64,000 bases of DNA from Rossellomorea vietnamensis (GCF_025398035.1 NZ_CP104558.1:2604001-2668000), one strand, 5' to 3'; positions 1-8,837 are shown, numbered from the stretch's first letter. Numbers and translations: made by a program. Notes: generated by a model not told the origin, from the sequence alone.

Positions 1-357
1 CTTGAGAGCGTCGCTTCCAAGATGAGTTCCAGAAACGTTGGTTCCGTTCCTGTCGTTGAAAATGGACAGGTTGTCGGGATGATTACTGACCGCGATATTG
101 CGACTCGTGGGCTTTCTCAAGGTGCACAGGGAAATGTCTCTCAGGTTATGTCACAGCAAGTTGTGACCATTTCTCCTGATGCATCCGTAGAAGAAGCATC
201 GGCTTTGATGTCCCAGCATCAGGTGCGCCGTTTGCCTGTTGTGGAAAACGGTCAGCTGGTCGGGATGCTGGCTTTAGGAGATTTGGCAGTACAGCAGAAA
301 TCCGATCAAAGCGCCGGAAGCGCCTTAAGCGGAATCTCCCAGAATCACCTTCGTTAA
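1..357 (+). CDS. CBS-domain protein (5' end cut by window)
   Basis: The reading frame is open from base 1, so the true start lies outside the window; at least 118 residues are present. Two CBS motifs are visible. The first (around GSVPVVENGQVVGMITDRDI) ends in the usual hydrophobic-TDRD turn. The second (around RRLPVVENGQLVGMLALGDL) has the same pattern, and the pair should form a Bateman module. Such small stand-alone CBS proteins in Bacillus (YhcV type, about 140 residues) are thought to bind adenine nucleotides and have unknown cellular roles. No other domain is present. The stop is followed by a strong inverted repeat. Confidence 0.85.
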   Translation, partial: LESVASKMSSRNVGSVPVVENGQVVGMITDRDIATRGLSQGAQGNVSQVMSQQVVTISPDASVEEASALMSQHQVRRLPVVENGQLVGMLALGDLAVQQKSDQSAGSALSGISQNHLR

Positions 358-395
358 TAAAGGTTTAAGAGCTGAAACTTCATAGCTTTCTTTTA

Positions 396-428
396 CTGAA
401 TAAGGGGCTTCTGCAGCCCCTTATTCAG
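396..428 (+). terminator. 14-bp perfect inverted repeat after CBS gene
   Basis: Arms 396-409 and 415-428 (CTGAATAAGGGGCT and its complement) form a perfect 14-bp stem with a 5-nt loop. No T-run follows on the plus strand, so it is either a weak terminator or a 3'-end stabilising hairpin. Confidence 0.55.
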
Positions 429-568
429 CATGTAAAGAGATCTTAATCGACTTATTATGACGAAGAGATGGGTATATCGTCATTTTTTTCATTTTCAGGA
501 AGGATTTTCTTTGTTTGTGACGAATTTGTGATTAATGCAAAAGGTGTTTATGGAGGAGGAGGTTTTGT

Positions 569-736
569 ATGAGTCGTGCTGCACGATCGTACCGTAAAGA
601 AGTTCGTCATTTTAAACGTGAGAACCGCAAAAGAGTCTTCGCCGACAGCATTCTTGATTTCTTATTTATGTTATTTGGTATTTCAATGATCACGGGGATT
701 TTGTTATTTGTTTTAGGATTTTGGGATTTTTACTAA
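569..736 (+). CDS. Small basic single-pass membrane protein, 55 aa
   Basis: A 55-codon frame starts at ATG 569 behind a very strong ribosome binding site (GGAGGAGG, 7 nt upstream) and ends at TAA 736. The first about 25 residues are strongly basic (MSRAARSYRKEVRHFKRENR). They are followed by one hydrophobic segment of about 24 residues (FLFMLFGISMITGILLFVLGF) and a short WDFY tail. This predicts a single membrane helix with a cytoplasmic basic N-terminus. I do not recognise a family. A hairpin plus T-run follows at 792-817. The strong RBS, sensible composition and terminator support a real gene. Confidence 0.65.
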   Translation: MSRAARSYRKEVRHFKRENRKRVFADSILDFLFMLFGISMITGILLFVLGFWDFY

Positions 737-791
737 TCGAAGATCACTGCCATTATTTATCCTATTTTAATAGCTTGAACGCTTAACCGCC

Positions 792-817
792 GCCATGGAT
801 TTCTATGGCTTTTTTTG
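792..817 (+). terminator. Rho-independent terminator of small membrane protein gene
   Basis: GCCAT (792-796) pairs with ATGGC (805-809), followed by a run of seven T. Confidence 0.6.
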
Positions 818-988
818 TGTGTTCCGAGCTACACACCCCACATAAAAACATTATACAAATAAATCTAAATAAGTTATTTCAAGATAATAATTCACCCTAT
901 TACTTTTGTCTTACCCGCATCCTGAAAACCTTTATTACTATGATAAAATAGTTCGATTCACTAAATAAAAGCTGGTAATATTTTAATA

Positions 989-1032
989 TTCAGATAATAA
1001 CTTGACTTTCATTTTAAATTTTCAGATAATAA
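989..1032 (+). promoter_or_regulatory. SigA-type promoter with 12-bp direct repeats
   Basis: TTGACT (1002-1007) and GATAAT (1025-1030) are separated by 17 nt and lie about 40 nt before the symporter start. The 12-mer TTCAGATAATAA occurs twice (989-1000 and 1021-1032). The second copy covers the -10 box and the first lies just upstream of the -35 box. The copies could be a regulator site or a small local duplication. The rest of the 737-1068 gap holds only the terminator at 792-817 and AT-rich DNA. Confidence 0.55.
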
Positions 1033-1068
1033 TATATGTAACCGACACAAATTTTTGAGGGGGTTATC

Positions 1069-2502
1069 ATGGATATTCTAAACAATTTAGTTACGGAAGC
1101 AAACTCCATATTATGGGGGTATATTTTAATCGGTGTACTGCTCATTTTAGGATTATACTTCACAATCGGATCTAAATTTGTTCAAATTCGCCACATAGGT
1201 GAAATGCTTCGATTATTAGGGGATAAAGATGTCGTGGAAGCAGAAGGGGAAAAGCAGATTTCTTCCTTACAGGCATTCTTTATTGGAGCAGGTACTCGAA
1301 TTGGTACAGGTAATTTAGCAGGAGTAGCCATTGCCTTAGCAATTGGGGGACCTGGAGCGGTCTTCTGGATGTGGCTCGTCGCCATCCTGGGAGGAGCCAG
1401 CGCCTTTGTCGAAAGCACATTGGCACAAATTTATAAAGAAAAGGATAAGGTAGGCTTCAAAGGCGGCCCCGGCTACTATATGAAGAAACAACTGGGCAAG
1501 CCCTGGATGAGTTCGATCTTTGCGGTTACCATCATCCTTTCCTTTGGGACAACCTTTAATGCTGTCCAGAGTAATACCATCGCAACAGCCTTCAGTAATT
1601 CATTTGGCATCAATACGTTTGTCATTGGAATTGTGCTGGCCGGTTTGACTGCACTCATCATCTTTGGCGGTGTGAAACGCATAGCCAACTTTTCATCTTT
1701 CATTGTACCGATCATGGCAGGCTTTTATATTGTACTCGCTCTATTTGTCGTCATTACGAATATCACGGAAATGCCCGGCGTCATCGCCATGATTTTCAAG
1801 AGTGCCTTCGGCTTTGAACAAGTCGTCGGTGGGGGTATCGGAGCTGCAATCATGAACGGAGTAAAGCGTGGGCTATTCTCCAATGAAGCCGGAATGGGTA
1901 GTGCACCGAATGCGGCGGCTACGGCATCGGTTTCCCACCCAGTCAAGCAGGGGTTCATCCAGGCACTGGGGGTATTCTTTGATACGATTCTCGTATGTTC
2001 CGCGACGGCCTTTATCATTTTAACGTCAGACGCCTACGGTTCCGGTTTAACGGGAATCGAACTATCTCAGGCAGCCATGTCTGAACACTTTAACTCATGG
2101 GCCGGAATCTTTCTGGCGATTGCCATCTTTACCTTTGCCTTCAGTTCCATCATTGGGAGTTATTATTATGGTGAAGCCAATCTCCCATTCATTAATAAAA
2201 GCAAGACCGGCCTTATGATCTACCGCTTCATTGCACTGGGAATGGTGATCTTCGGGTCAGTCGCAAGTCTTGATATCGTCTGGAGCCTGGCTGACTTTTC
2301 AATGGCCCTGATGGCCCTTACGAACTTGGCTGCCATCGGTGTCCTGGCACCGATTGCCTTTAAAGCTTTGGACAACTATATGACGCAGCGTCGTCAAGGA
2401 TTGGATCCGGTCTTCTATGCAGATGACATTCCCGGTTTAAAGAATGTCGAATGCTGGCCAAAGCGCCAAAGTGACATGCCTAAAAAAGCAGTAAATGAAT
2501 AA
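1069..2502 (+). CDS. Alanine or glycine:cation symporter (AGCS family)
   Basis: A 477-residue polytopic membrane protein of the sodium-coupled amino-acid symporter family (AlsT, GlnT, YrbD and DagA relatives), probably importing alanine, glycine or glutamine. The N-terminal block with IGSKFVQIRH is followed by the family-typical GTGNLAGVAIALAIGGPGAVFWMW around residues 75-100. A KRGLFSNEAGMGSAPNAAA stretch near residue 265 is the AGCS signature. About 10-11 hydrophobic segments are visible. The start follows a GAGGGGG ribosome site. It is monocistronic, between its own promoter and a terminator at 2517-2546. The exact substrate cannot be read from sequence. Confidence 0.9.
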   Translation: MDILNNLVTEANSILWGYILIGVLLILGLYFTIGSKFVQIRHIGEMLRLLGDKDVVEAEGEKQISSLQAFFIGAGTRIGTGNLAGVAIALAIGGPGAVFWMWLVAILGGASAFVESTLAQIYKEKDKVGFKGGPGYYMKKQLGKPWMSSIFAVTIILSFGTTFNAVQSNTIATAFSNSFGINTFVIGIVLAGLTALIIFGGVKRIANFSSFIVPIMAGFYIVLALFVVITNITEMPGVIAMIFKSAFGFEQVVGGGIGAAIMNGVKRGLFSNEAGMGSAPNAAATASVSHPVKQGFIQALGVFFDTILVCSATAFIILTSDAYGSGLTGIELSQAAMSEHFNSWAGIFLAIAIFTFAFSSIIGSYYYGEANLPFINKSKTGLMIYRFIALGMVIFGSVASLDIVWSLADFSMALMALTNLAAIGVLAPIAFKALDNYMTQRRQGLDPVFYADDIPGLKNVECWPKRQSDMPKKAVNE

Positions 2503-2516
2503 CAAACTTATACGAA

Positions 2517-2546
2517 AGAGCAGGAGCAGGTCCCTGCTCTTTTTTC
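2517..2546 (+). terminator. Rho-independent terminator after AGCS symporter
   Basis: GAGCAGG (2518-2524) pairs with CCTGCTC (2533-2539), followed by a T-run to about 2546. Confidence 0.85.
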
Positions 2547-2613
2547 TTGTCATTTTTTTCTATTCCATTCTCAGGTATACTATTGATAGAAAGTTAGTCA
2601 AAGGAGCCATAAC

Positions 2614-4065
2614 ATGATGAGTATCCTATCTGCTCTTCTAGGGGTATTATTTTTTCTAAACCTGATCCTTGCCGCTGTCATCATATTCCTGGAGCGGAAA
2701 GATGCGGGAGCGACCTGGGCCTGGCTGATGGTATTGTTCTTCATTCCATTTCTGGGCTTCATCCTCTATTTGGTATTCGGGCAAAACTTGAGCAGGAAAA
2801 GGTTATTTGACTGGGAGGATATGAAAAAGATCGGAATTGAAGGCTTTATTCACAATCAGATTCAATCCTTGAAGGAACATCGTTTTCCTTTTAAAAATGA
2901 AATCGCCTTTCGTTATCAGGATCTTATTTATATGCATTTGATCAATAATGAGGCTCTATTGACCCAGGATAATGAGGTCACCTACTATACACACGGAGAA
3001 GACAAGTTTGAAGCGCTATTAGAAGACATCGACGCAGCAGATGATCATATTCATATACAATATTATATTTTCAAAAAAGATCAACTAGGTAAGCGCATCT
3101 TGAAGAAGCTCACGGAAAAAGCTAAGAAAGGCGTAAAGGTCAGGGTCCTATACGATGAAATGGGGTCCCGGCGAACGAGGCGGGGATTCTTTAGGGAACT
3201 CCTCTCTGCCGGTGGTGAGGTGGAAGTGTTTTTCCCTTCGAAGATCCCCTTTATCAACCTCCGCTTAAACTATCGAAATCACAGGAAGCTTGTGATCATT
3301 GATGGAAAAGTTGGTTATGTAGGCGGATTTAATATCGGAGATGAATACCTGGGCTTGAATCCAAAGTTCGGTTATTGGCGGGATACCCACCTCAGAATCG
3401 CCGGCAGTTCTGCACTCGCCATGCAGACAAGGTTCATCCTCGATTGGAATCAGGCCAGCCGGTCCAAGAAGATCGCCTATGACCTGCGATATTTTCCCCC
3501 GCCTTCTTTCACGGGGGATGCAGGGGTTCAGATTGTCACATGCGGCCCCGACTCGGAATGGGAGCAGATAAAAAACGGCTATATCAAAATGATTTCATCA
3601 GCCAAGGAATCGATCTACATCCAGACCCCTTATTTCATTCCAGACGTCAGTCTCCTCGATTCTTTAAGGATTGCTTCTCTTACAGGGGTGGATGTCCGGA
3701 TCATGATCCCGAATAAACCCGACCATCTATTTGTCTATTGGGCGACGTATTCGTATATCGGGGAGCTCCTGAAAGCCGGAGCGAAAATTTATATTTACGA
3801 TAATGGATTTATACATGCCAAAACGATTGTCGTCGATGAGGTCATTTCTTCTGTCGGTACAGCCAATATCGATGTACGAAGCTTTCGATTAAACTTCGAG
3901 GTCAATGCCTTTTTATATGATCAGGCACTCTCTGAAAATCTAGGGGCTGTGTTTAGAAACGACATTGAAAAGAGCACGGAATTAACGATGGAAGACTATC
4001 ATCAAAGACCTTTGACGATCAAAGTGAAGGAATCCATATCAAGGCTGTTGTCCCCCATCTTATAG
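2614..4065 (+). CDS. cls: Cardiolipin synthase
   Basis: A 483-residue membrane-bound phospholipase-D-family enzyme that should condense two phosphatidylglycerols into cardiolipin plus glycerol. Two N-terminal membrane helices (residues about 4-25 and 35-55) are followed by two HKD motifs. The first is NHRKLVIIDGKVGYVGGFNIGDEY near residue 225 and the second HAKTIVVDEVISSVGTANID near residue 400. Both contain the H-x-K-x4-D catalytic set, so the enzyme looks intact. Length matches Bacillus ClsA-type proteins. It starts at ATG 2614 behind AAAGGAG; a second ATG follows directly. Cardiolipin synthesis bears on membrane curvature and sporulation. Confidence 0.93.
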   Translation: MMSILSALLGVLFFLNLILAAVIIFLERKDAGATWAWLMVLFFIPFLGFILYLVFGQNLSRKRLFDWEDMKKIGIEGFIHNQIQSLKEHRFPFKNEIAFRYQDLIYMHLINNEALLTQDNEVTYYTHGEDKFEALLEDIDAADDHIHIQYYIFKKDQLGKRILKKLTEKAKKGVKVRVLYDEMGSRRTRRGFFRELLSAGGEVEVFFPSKIPFINLRLNYRNHRKLVIIDGKVGYVGGFNIGDEYLGLNPKFGYWRDTHLRIAGSSALAMQTRFILDWNQASRSKKIAYDLRYFPPPSFTGDAGVQIVTCGPDSEWEQIKNGYIKMISSAKESIYIQTPYFIPDVSLLDSLRIASLTGVDVRIMIPNKPDHLFVYWATYSYIGELLKAGAKIYIYDNGFIHAKTIVVDEVISSVGTANIDVRSFRLNFEVNAFLYDQALSENLGAVFRNDIEKSTELTMEDYHQRPLTIKVKESISRLLSPIL

Positions 4066-4147
4066 AAGGGTTGATTGGAGATTGCCATGTGCGGATAGAA
4101 AAAGGCATAATAGACTTATTGTGAAAGAAAAAGAGAGGGATGAGATC

Positions 4148-4405
4148 ATGAGTGTGCACAAAGAAATTTCCAAGCATTCCAACATGCAAAATCAGCTTGT
4201 TCAGCAATTTATGAAACTGGATGAGCAGAGAGAAAAAGCGATTGACGAAGCTGTTCAGCTTTGTTCTGAGGGAAAACCTTTTACAACGGATCACATTAAT
4301 CAAGTAACAAATGAAATCAATACCCTGGCAAGACGCGGGGTCGTTCCGCAAAGAAAGCTTGTGATTACGGAAATGGTCGAGGAATATGTCGCGAGACTAA
4401 AATAA
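4148..4405 (+). CDS. DUF2533 (YpbS-like) small protein
   Basis: An 85-residue soluble, helical protein matching the DUF2533 family of Bacillus (YpbS). It begins MSVHKEISKHSNMQNQ and has the central ITKEM-like segment (KLVITEMVEEYV) near its C-terminus. An open frame runs further upstream to 4082, but ATG 4148 has the only good ribosome site (AGAGAGGGATGAG) and gives the usual family length. Function unknown. It is probably monocistronic, with a terminator hairpin immediately downstream. Confidence 0.75.
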   Translation: MSVHKEISKHSNMQNQLVQQFMKLDEQREKAIDEAVQLCSEGKPFTTDHINQVTNEINTLARRGVVPQRKLVITEMVEEYVARLK

Positions 4406-4423
4406 GCTGCACAACATAAATAA

Positions 4424-4468
4424 CCCTGATACGTCTACAACCATTCTGATGGTGAGGCCGTATCAGGG
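4424..4468. terminator. Bidirectional terminator between convergent genes
   Basis: CCCTGATACG (4424-4433) pairs with CGTATCAGGG (4459-4468), with a smaller ACCAT/ATGGT helix inside the loop. Weak T-rich flank on the plus side. It separates the DUF2533 gene from the convergent DUF2187 gene. Confidence 0.65.
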
Positions 4469-4491
4469 GTATTTTATTTGAAGGCTGAAAT

Positions 4492-4764
4492 TTAGGCTTT
4501 TAATGCGCTATTCCACCCATCATAAACAAATACAGGCTGTGTATCGTTTTCTGCTCGTTCTGTCACCACATAGTTTTTATGTGCTACCACCGTTTGATCA
4601 TCGGGTAAATCCAGTTTCTTCGCAATTTCCCTGTCCATTTTCACGATGACGGTATTTTCTCTTAAGGTCGTGACGACACCATTGATGACATGTTTCTTTC
4701 TTTTAAATTGGATCGTATCCCCAAGGTTTGCATTCTCTTTTGAGTAAACGAATGTATTTTCCAT
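4492..4764 (-). CDS. DUF2187 (YkvS-like) small protein
   Basis: A 90-residue protein with the DUF2187 core: GDTIQFKRKKHVINGVVTTLRENTVIVKM followed by TVVAHKNYVV. This is a small SH3-like beta-barrel family common in Bacillus, without known function. The copy carries an extra C-terminal tail (about 25 residues) compared with the 60-65-residue YkvS type. It starts at 4764 behind AAAGGGGAC. A GTTCTCT heptamer at 4795-4801, matching the SinR consensus GTTCTYT, lies 30 nt upstream but has no clear second half-site. Confidence 0.75.
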   Translation of the reverse strand: MENTFVYSKENANLGDTIQFKRKKHVINGVVTTLRENTVIVKMDREIAKKLDLPDDQTVVAHKNYVVTERAENDTQPVFVYDGWNSALKA

Positions 4765-5012
4765 TTTAAAGTCCCCTTTTTAGTTAAAGTGATCGTTCTC
4801 TTTTTAATTGAAAGAATTTTCTAATAATATTATTTTAACTTGTATTTATATAAATTTCAATGAATGACTTATCCTTTTTGTACCACAAATATCTAAAATC
4901 AAAACCTTTTAACGTTTTCTTTTTTTGAGCTGTACAATCAACCGGGGATTAAGCCACTTATATATACTTATACATCCTATAAGGAAAATCCTTCCTTTTA
5001 TTCATTTTACAT

Positions 5013-5051
5013 AAAAAACAGGCATCCACGGGTAGCGGATGCCTGTTTTTT
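5013..5051 (-). terminator. Strong terminator after MFS gene
   Basis: ACAGGCATCC (5018-5027) pairs with GGATGCCTGT (5037-5046), flanked by A6 and T6 so it can work in both directions. The MFS stop codon lies in the right flank. The preceding gap (4765-5012) is AT-rich with no gene seen. Confidence 0.85.
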
Positions 5052-6222
5052 AGTAAGCTAGTGCATTCTTCTTTTCTTCTTTCATTAGGACGAAGCAGAG
5101 GAAGATGCCAAGGAGTGACAGGACTGCGAAGAAGAGGTATACCGTGTAGATGGAATAGGTTTCATAGATGAAACCTCCCACGAAGGTACTGAACCAATTC
5201 CCGAGGCCATTTCCGATGGCGGAATAAACCGTGACAGCAGTAGCTGTAATATGTGCCGGCGTGATTTCTTTAATGTAGCGGAGACCCGCAGGAATGAATA
5301 ATCCGATGGCAAGACCCTGCATCACTGCTGAAGAATATACCAGCCATAGACTTGGCTCTGTGAAGTAAAATAGCCAGCGGATCATGGATGCAGCACCTGC
5401 CAGTGCCGCTACGGTCAAGAGACCGAACTTATCAATCCACCCTCCCGCGATTCTCATGAACGGTACTTCTGACAGGACGGCAATCAGAAATGCGAGACCG
5501 ATTCCGGCGTACGTACCACCTGAATCTTCAACGAATAATCCGAAATACACGTTATTGGCTAAATTCGGGCCGAACACCAGGAACGTGACGGCCAGGAAGA
5601 TCAGAAACTTTTTCATCGTGAATAATTCCTTCATCCCGGCTTTTAGATCAAGTTTTGCTGCCGCTCTCTCTTTAGGAAAACGGAAGGATAGGAATCCCGA
5701 TAGGACCAGACAGATAAAGAAAGAGTAGAAAATGATCGTCGGTCCGATGAATCCTTCCGAAAGCCTCCCCATGATGAACACGGCGATCCCGAATCCCAAT
5801 GAGCCGAACAGACGAATATTACCGTAGTTATAACCGACTTTACTTGTATACTTCAAGCTGATGCTGTCGGATACGGGGATGATGGCACTTTGGAAGATCG
5901 CAACTAAAATCGCGACCACCAATAGTCCATAGTAAACATCCATGAATAAATACCCAAGCGCAAAGATCCCTGCAACTAAGGAAGTTAATCCTAACACGAC
6001 GGTTGGCTTATTGGTTGTGTCACTGACCATCCCCCATATCGGCTGAAAGAAAATCATCATGATCGGGCCGACAGACATAATGGTACCGATCTGATACCCA
6101 TTTAATCCCACACTTTCACTTAAATAGACACTGAGTAAAGGATATAAACTTCCAACCCCGAAGAAGGTCAATAGATAAAACCCTTGTAACGTAAAAATCT
6201 GATTTCGCACATTTCTTTCCAC
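5050..6222 (-). CDS. MFS transporter, LacY/nucleoside-permease-like
   Basis: A 390-residue protein with 12 predicted membrane helices in two six-helix halves. It shows the loop 2-3 motif-A-like stretch GMVSDTTNKPTVV and a repeated version (GGWIDKFGLLTV) in the second half. It resembles MFS_1_like proteins (YwbF, NupG and LacY relatives), which move sugars or nucleosides with protons. The open frame extends to TTG 6237. GTG 6222 is preferred because GGGGG lies 6-8 nt upstream of it. No substrate genes are adjacent, so the cargo is unknown. Confidence 0.8.
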   Translation of the reverse strand: MERNVRNQIFTLQGFYLLTFFGVGSLYPLLSVYLSESVGLNGYQIGTIMSVGPIMMIFFQPIWGMVSDTTNKPTVVLGLTSLVAGIFALGYLFMDVYYGLLVVAILVAIFQSAIIPVSDSISLKYTSKVGYNYGNIRLFGSLGFGIAVFIMGRLSEGFIGPTIIFYSFFICLVLSGFLSFRFPKERAAAKLDLKAGMKELFTMKKFLIFLAVTFLVFGPNLANNVYFGLFVEDSGGTYAGIGLAFLIAVLSEVPFMRIAGGWIDKFGLLTVAALAGAASMIRWLFYFTEPSLWLVYSSAVMQGLAIGLFIPAGLRYIKEITPAHITATAVTVYSAIGNGLGNWFSTFVGGFIYETYSIYTVYLFFAVLSLLGIFLCFVLMKEEKKNALAY

Positions 6223-6483
6223 TACCGTATCCCCCAAGATGTTTTTTGTCTATCTTATAGTAGACCTTGACCGTTCAATTGTCTATGAATTTATACCTTT
6301 TTATGGATAAAGTCCCGCGATTTCTAAAGCATGCCTTGCTAGAGCAATCTCCCTCCGCTTTTGTTTGATCCAGCTGCTGTGGCCGGGTTCTTCGTTTTAT
6401 TTCCAATAAATTACCGTTTGACTTTTTCGATTAAACCCTTTAAAGTATGGAAGTATATTTTAAATGAACTGAATAACATATCT

Positions 6484-6586
6484 TCTTATCCAGAGAGACG
6501 GAGGGACTGGCCCTGTGATGTCTCGGCAGCGGACTCATAATGAGTGCTGTGCCACATCCAGCAAGCGTAATGCTTGAAAGATAAGA
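6484..6586 (+). promoter_or_regulatory. SAM-I (S-box) riboswitch aptamer
   Basis: The classical S-box core is present. P1 is formed by TCTTATC (6484-6490) and GATAAGA (6580-6586). AGAGAGACGGAGGGACTGG and CCCTGTGATGTCTCGGCAGC are followed by GTGCCACATCCAGCAAG and GCTTGAAAGATAAGAGG. The downstream expression platform is a terminator at 6607-6637. The 3' strand of P1 plus AGGAG can alternatively pair with CCTCTTC of the terminator, giving the usual SAM-dependent OFF switch. It sits 84 nt before the transporter start. Confidence 0.96.
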
Positions 6587-6606
6587 GGAGTGTTTCGTTT
6601 GAATGA

Positions 6607-6637
6607 AACCTCTTCTTATGTTGGAAGAGGTTTTTTT
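6607..6637 (+). terminator. S-box expression-platform terminator
   Basis: AACCTCTTC (6607-6615) pairs with GAAGAGGTT (6624-6632), followed by a T-run to 6637. It competes with an antiterminator that uses the aptamer P1 3' strand. Confidence 0.92.
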
Positions 6638-6669
6638 ATTTGATTTCACACGACAAAGGAGTGTTTGAC

Positions 6670-7989
6670 ATGAACCAAGAAAAAGGTAATGTACTGGCTT
6701 TATTGCCCTTGATCATATTTGTTTCACTGTTCCTTGGAGCGGGGATCCTTTCAGGAGATTTTTATGCATTCCCTGTTCTCGTATCCATCATCATTGCCGC
6801 GGTTGTTGCCCTGGCGATGAATCGTAAAGAATCGTTGACCTCTAAGGTTGAACGGTTCGCAAAAGGCGCCGGGCATCCGGATATCATGATCATGGTTTTT
6901 ATCTTCCTATTAGCCGGCGCGTTTTCCGGTGTAGCAGAAAAGATGGGGGCCGTTGATTCAACCGTCAACTTTGCCCTATCCGTGCTTCCTGGTAATCTGG
7001 TCATTGTTGGATTATTCATCATCGCTGCTTTCATTTCCTTATCAATGGGGACCTCCATGGGGACGATCGCCGCACTTGCCCCGATAGGAGTGGGCATCAG
7101 CTCAGGAGCCGACATTTCCATGCCCCTTGCTATGGCCACCGTTATCGGGGGAGCGATGTTCGGGGATAACTTATCGTTCATCTCGGATACAACGATTGCA
7201 GCTGTACGCACACAGAAAACAGAAATGAAGGACAAGTTCAAGGTGAACTTCTTCATTGTATTACCGGCAGCCATCATCACCATGGTGATTCTTTTTGTCC
7301 TTACGATGGGGACTCCATCCTCCGTCGACGCAGGAAGCTTCGATTGGGTTAAAATCATTCCTTACCTTGGAGTCATCATCGGTGCCCTTGCAGGATTGAA
7401 CGTATTTGTCGTCTTAATAGGCGGGATTGTGTTGGCAGGAATGATCGGATTTGCGGATGGAAGCTTCACCCCATCGAGTTACTTTGGCAGTGTAGCCGAC
7501 GGGATGACAGGTATGGCAGAGATTGTGATCCTTTCCATCCTGATCGGTGGAGTCGTCGAACTCATTCGTCACAATGGCGGGATTCAAGCGATCCTTTACC
7601 ATGCCACGCGTAAGATCAAATCTCCTCAAGGAGCACAGCTTGCTACAGCAGGTTTAGTCAGTTCGACGAATCTTTGCACAGCCAATAACACGATTTCCAT
7701 TATCATCGCAGGACCACTGGCCAAAACGCTTAGCGATCAGTATGGCGTAGATTCCCGTAAGTCAGCCAGTATCCTCGATATTTTCTCTTGTGCCGTTCAA
7801 GGGTTGATCCCATACGGTGCACAGGCACTGTTAGTGGCGGAAGTAGCCGGCATATCACCTGTCAGCATCATCCCATATGCCTTCTACCCTGTCCTGATTG
7901 CCGTTTGCGGACTGATTGCGATTCAATTCGCCCTTCCTAAGTTCACCCGGAGATCCGTTACGGATACAGACCCGGTCCGGTCTTCTTAA
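6670..7989 (+). CDS. metT: NhaC-type transporter under SAM riboswitch, probable methionine importer
   Basis: A 439-residue polytopic membrane protein of the NhaC Na+/H+ antiporter superfamily, with about 11 hydrophobic segments. Family motifs include SMGTSMGTIAALAPIGVGIS near residue 130 and GGAMFGDNLSFISDTTIAA near residue 165. Established knowledge: NhaC-like proteins under S-box or methionine T-box control have been proposed as methionine transporters (MetT). The riboswitch here directly supports that role over sodium export. Start ATG 6670 follows AAAGGAG at 7-8 nt; upstream in-frame codons lack a ribosome site. A strong terminator follows, so it is a single-gene regulon unit. Confidence 0.85.
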   Translation: MNQEKGNVLALLPLIIFVSLFLGAGILSGDFYAFPVLVSIIIAAVVALAMNRKESLTSKVERFAKGAGHPDIMIMVFIFLLAGAFSGVAEKMGAVDSTVNFALSVLPGNLVIVGLFIIAAFISLSMGTSMGTIAALAPIGVGISSGADISMPLAMATVIGGAMFGDNLSFISDTTIAAVRTQKTEMKDKFKVNFFIVLPAAIITMVILFVLTMGTPSSVDAGSFDWVKIIPYLGVIIGALAGLNVFVVLIGGIVLAGMIGFADGSFTPSSYFGSVADGMTGMAEIVILSILIGGVVELIRHNGGIQAILYHATRKIKSPQGAQLATAGLVSSTNLCTANNTISIIIAGPLAKTLSDQYGVDSRKSASILDIFSCAVQGLIPYGAQALLVAEVAGISPVSIIPYAFYPVLIAVCGLIAIQFALPKFTRRSVTDTDPVRSS

Positions 7990-7997
7990 TCTGTTGG

Positions 7998-8032
7998 AAA
8001 AGAGACAAACCCGCTTGGGTTTGTCTCTTTTT
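7998..8032 (+). terminator. Terminator after metT
   Basis: A 14-bp stem (AAAGAGACAAACCC with GGGTTTGTCTCTTT, loop GCTT) runs directly into a T-run. Confidence 0.92.
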
Positions 8033-8043
8033 GTGTTGCCACT

Positions 8044-8075
8044 AAAAAAGCAGATCCCGCTTTCAGGAATCTGCT
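8044..8075 (-). terminator. Terminator of the SDR gene
   Basis: On the minus strand AGCAGATTCC pairs with GGGATCTGCT and is followed by six T. Confidence 0.85.
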
Positions 8076-8081
8076 CTCTTC

Positions 8082-8837
8082 TTATAACAAATCATTCACA
8101 TGATACAGTTTGCCACTTTCAATATCGGTTTTGGTTACGAGAGTCACCAGTGCATCCCCTACCGTGTCCGGGCTGCGCAGCATCCCCTCTTCTTTGTAGC
8201 GCTGGAACGATTCAACCTCGGCAAAGGCTTCTTTGGAGGACGAGCGGATTTCCCCCTGCATATCCGTATCCATCACTCCCGGACTGAAGGCGATGACCTG
8301 ATGACGGCTATGCGTATTTGAGAGCTCAAGGCTCACCGTTTCAGTCAGCATATTGACTCCCGCCTTCGTCGCACAATACGTACTCCAGCCATAAACGGGA
8401 CGGCTTCCCGCTCCTGAACTGATGTTGACCATGATCATCTTCGATTCAGAGCCTTTGGCTGCTTTAAGCAATTCATTGGTGGCGATCATAGGTGATAGCA
8501 GATTGACATGCACACTCGTTTCCAATGCCTCATTTTCCACTTCACCCGACGTATTGATCGGGGTCACCACGCCGGCATTCTGAACGACATATACCGTCTC
8601 TGCTTCAGAGCCAAATACCTTTGACCCTACTTCGCGGAAAACCGCTTCTGTTTGTCCCGATTGAGATAGATCACAGGGAAAGAATTCATACGAGACTTCT
8701 TTTTCACGTGCAAGCTGTTGTAAGCTGTCATTATCCGAACGGGAAATATTGATCATGCCGATGCCTTTTTCAATAAACAGCCTGGCGACGGACTCCCCTA
8801 ATCCCCTTGTTGCTCCAGTCACGATTGCGTAATCCAT
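8082..8837 (-). CDS. yueD: SDR oxidoreductase, (S)-benzoin-forming benzil reductase type
   Basis: A 251-residue short-chain dehydrogenase/reductase related to Bacillus YueD, a NADPH-dependent benzil or sepiapterin reductase. The N-terminal cofactor motif TGATRGLG (residues 7-14), the NAG of VVQNAGVV near residue 90, a catalytic Ser in ISSGAGSRP and the Tyr-x3-Lys of YGWSTYCATKAG near residue 160 are all present. It should therefore be active. The PG motif after the catalytic helix (FSPGVMDTDMQ) also fits. The physiological substrate is unknown for the family. It has its own terminator and no obvious operon partner. Confidence 0.88.
   Translation of the reverse strand: MDYAIVTGATRGLGESVARLFIEKGIGMINISRSDNDSLQQLAREKEVSYEFFPCDLSQSGQTEAVFREVGSKVFGSEAETVYVVQNAGVVTPINTSGEVENEALETSVHVNLLSPMIATNELLKAAKGSESKMIMVNISSGAGSRPVYGWSTYCATKAGVNMLTETVSLELSNTHSRHQVIAFSPGVMDTDMQGEIRSSSKEAFAEVESFQRYKEEGMLRSPDTVGDALVTLVTKTDIESGKLYHVNDLL

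Noticed and set aside
1182..2018. Long minus-strand open frames inside the symporter gene, and similar antisense frames inside many other genes
   Set aside because: They are antisense shadows of strongly coding genes, lack ribosome sites and have atypical composition.
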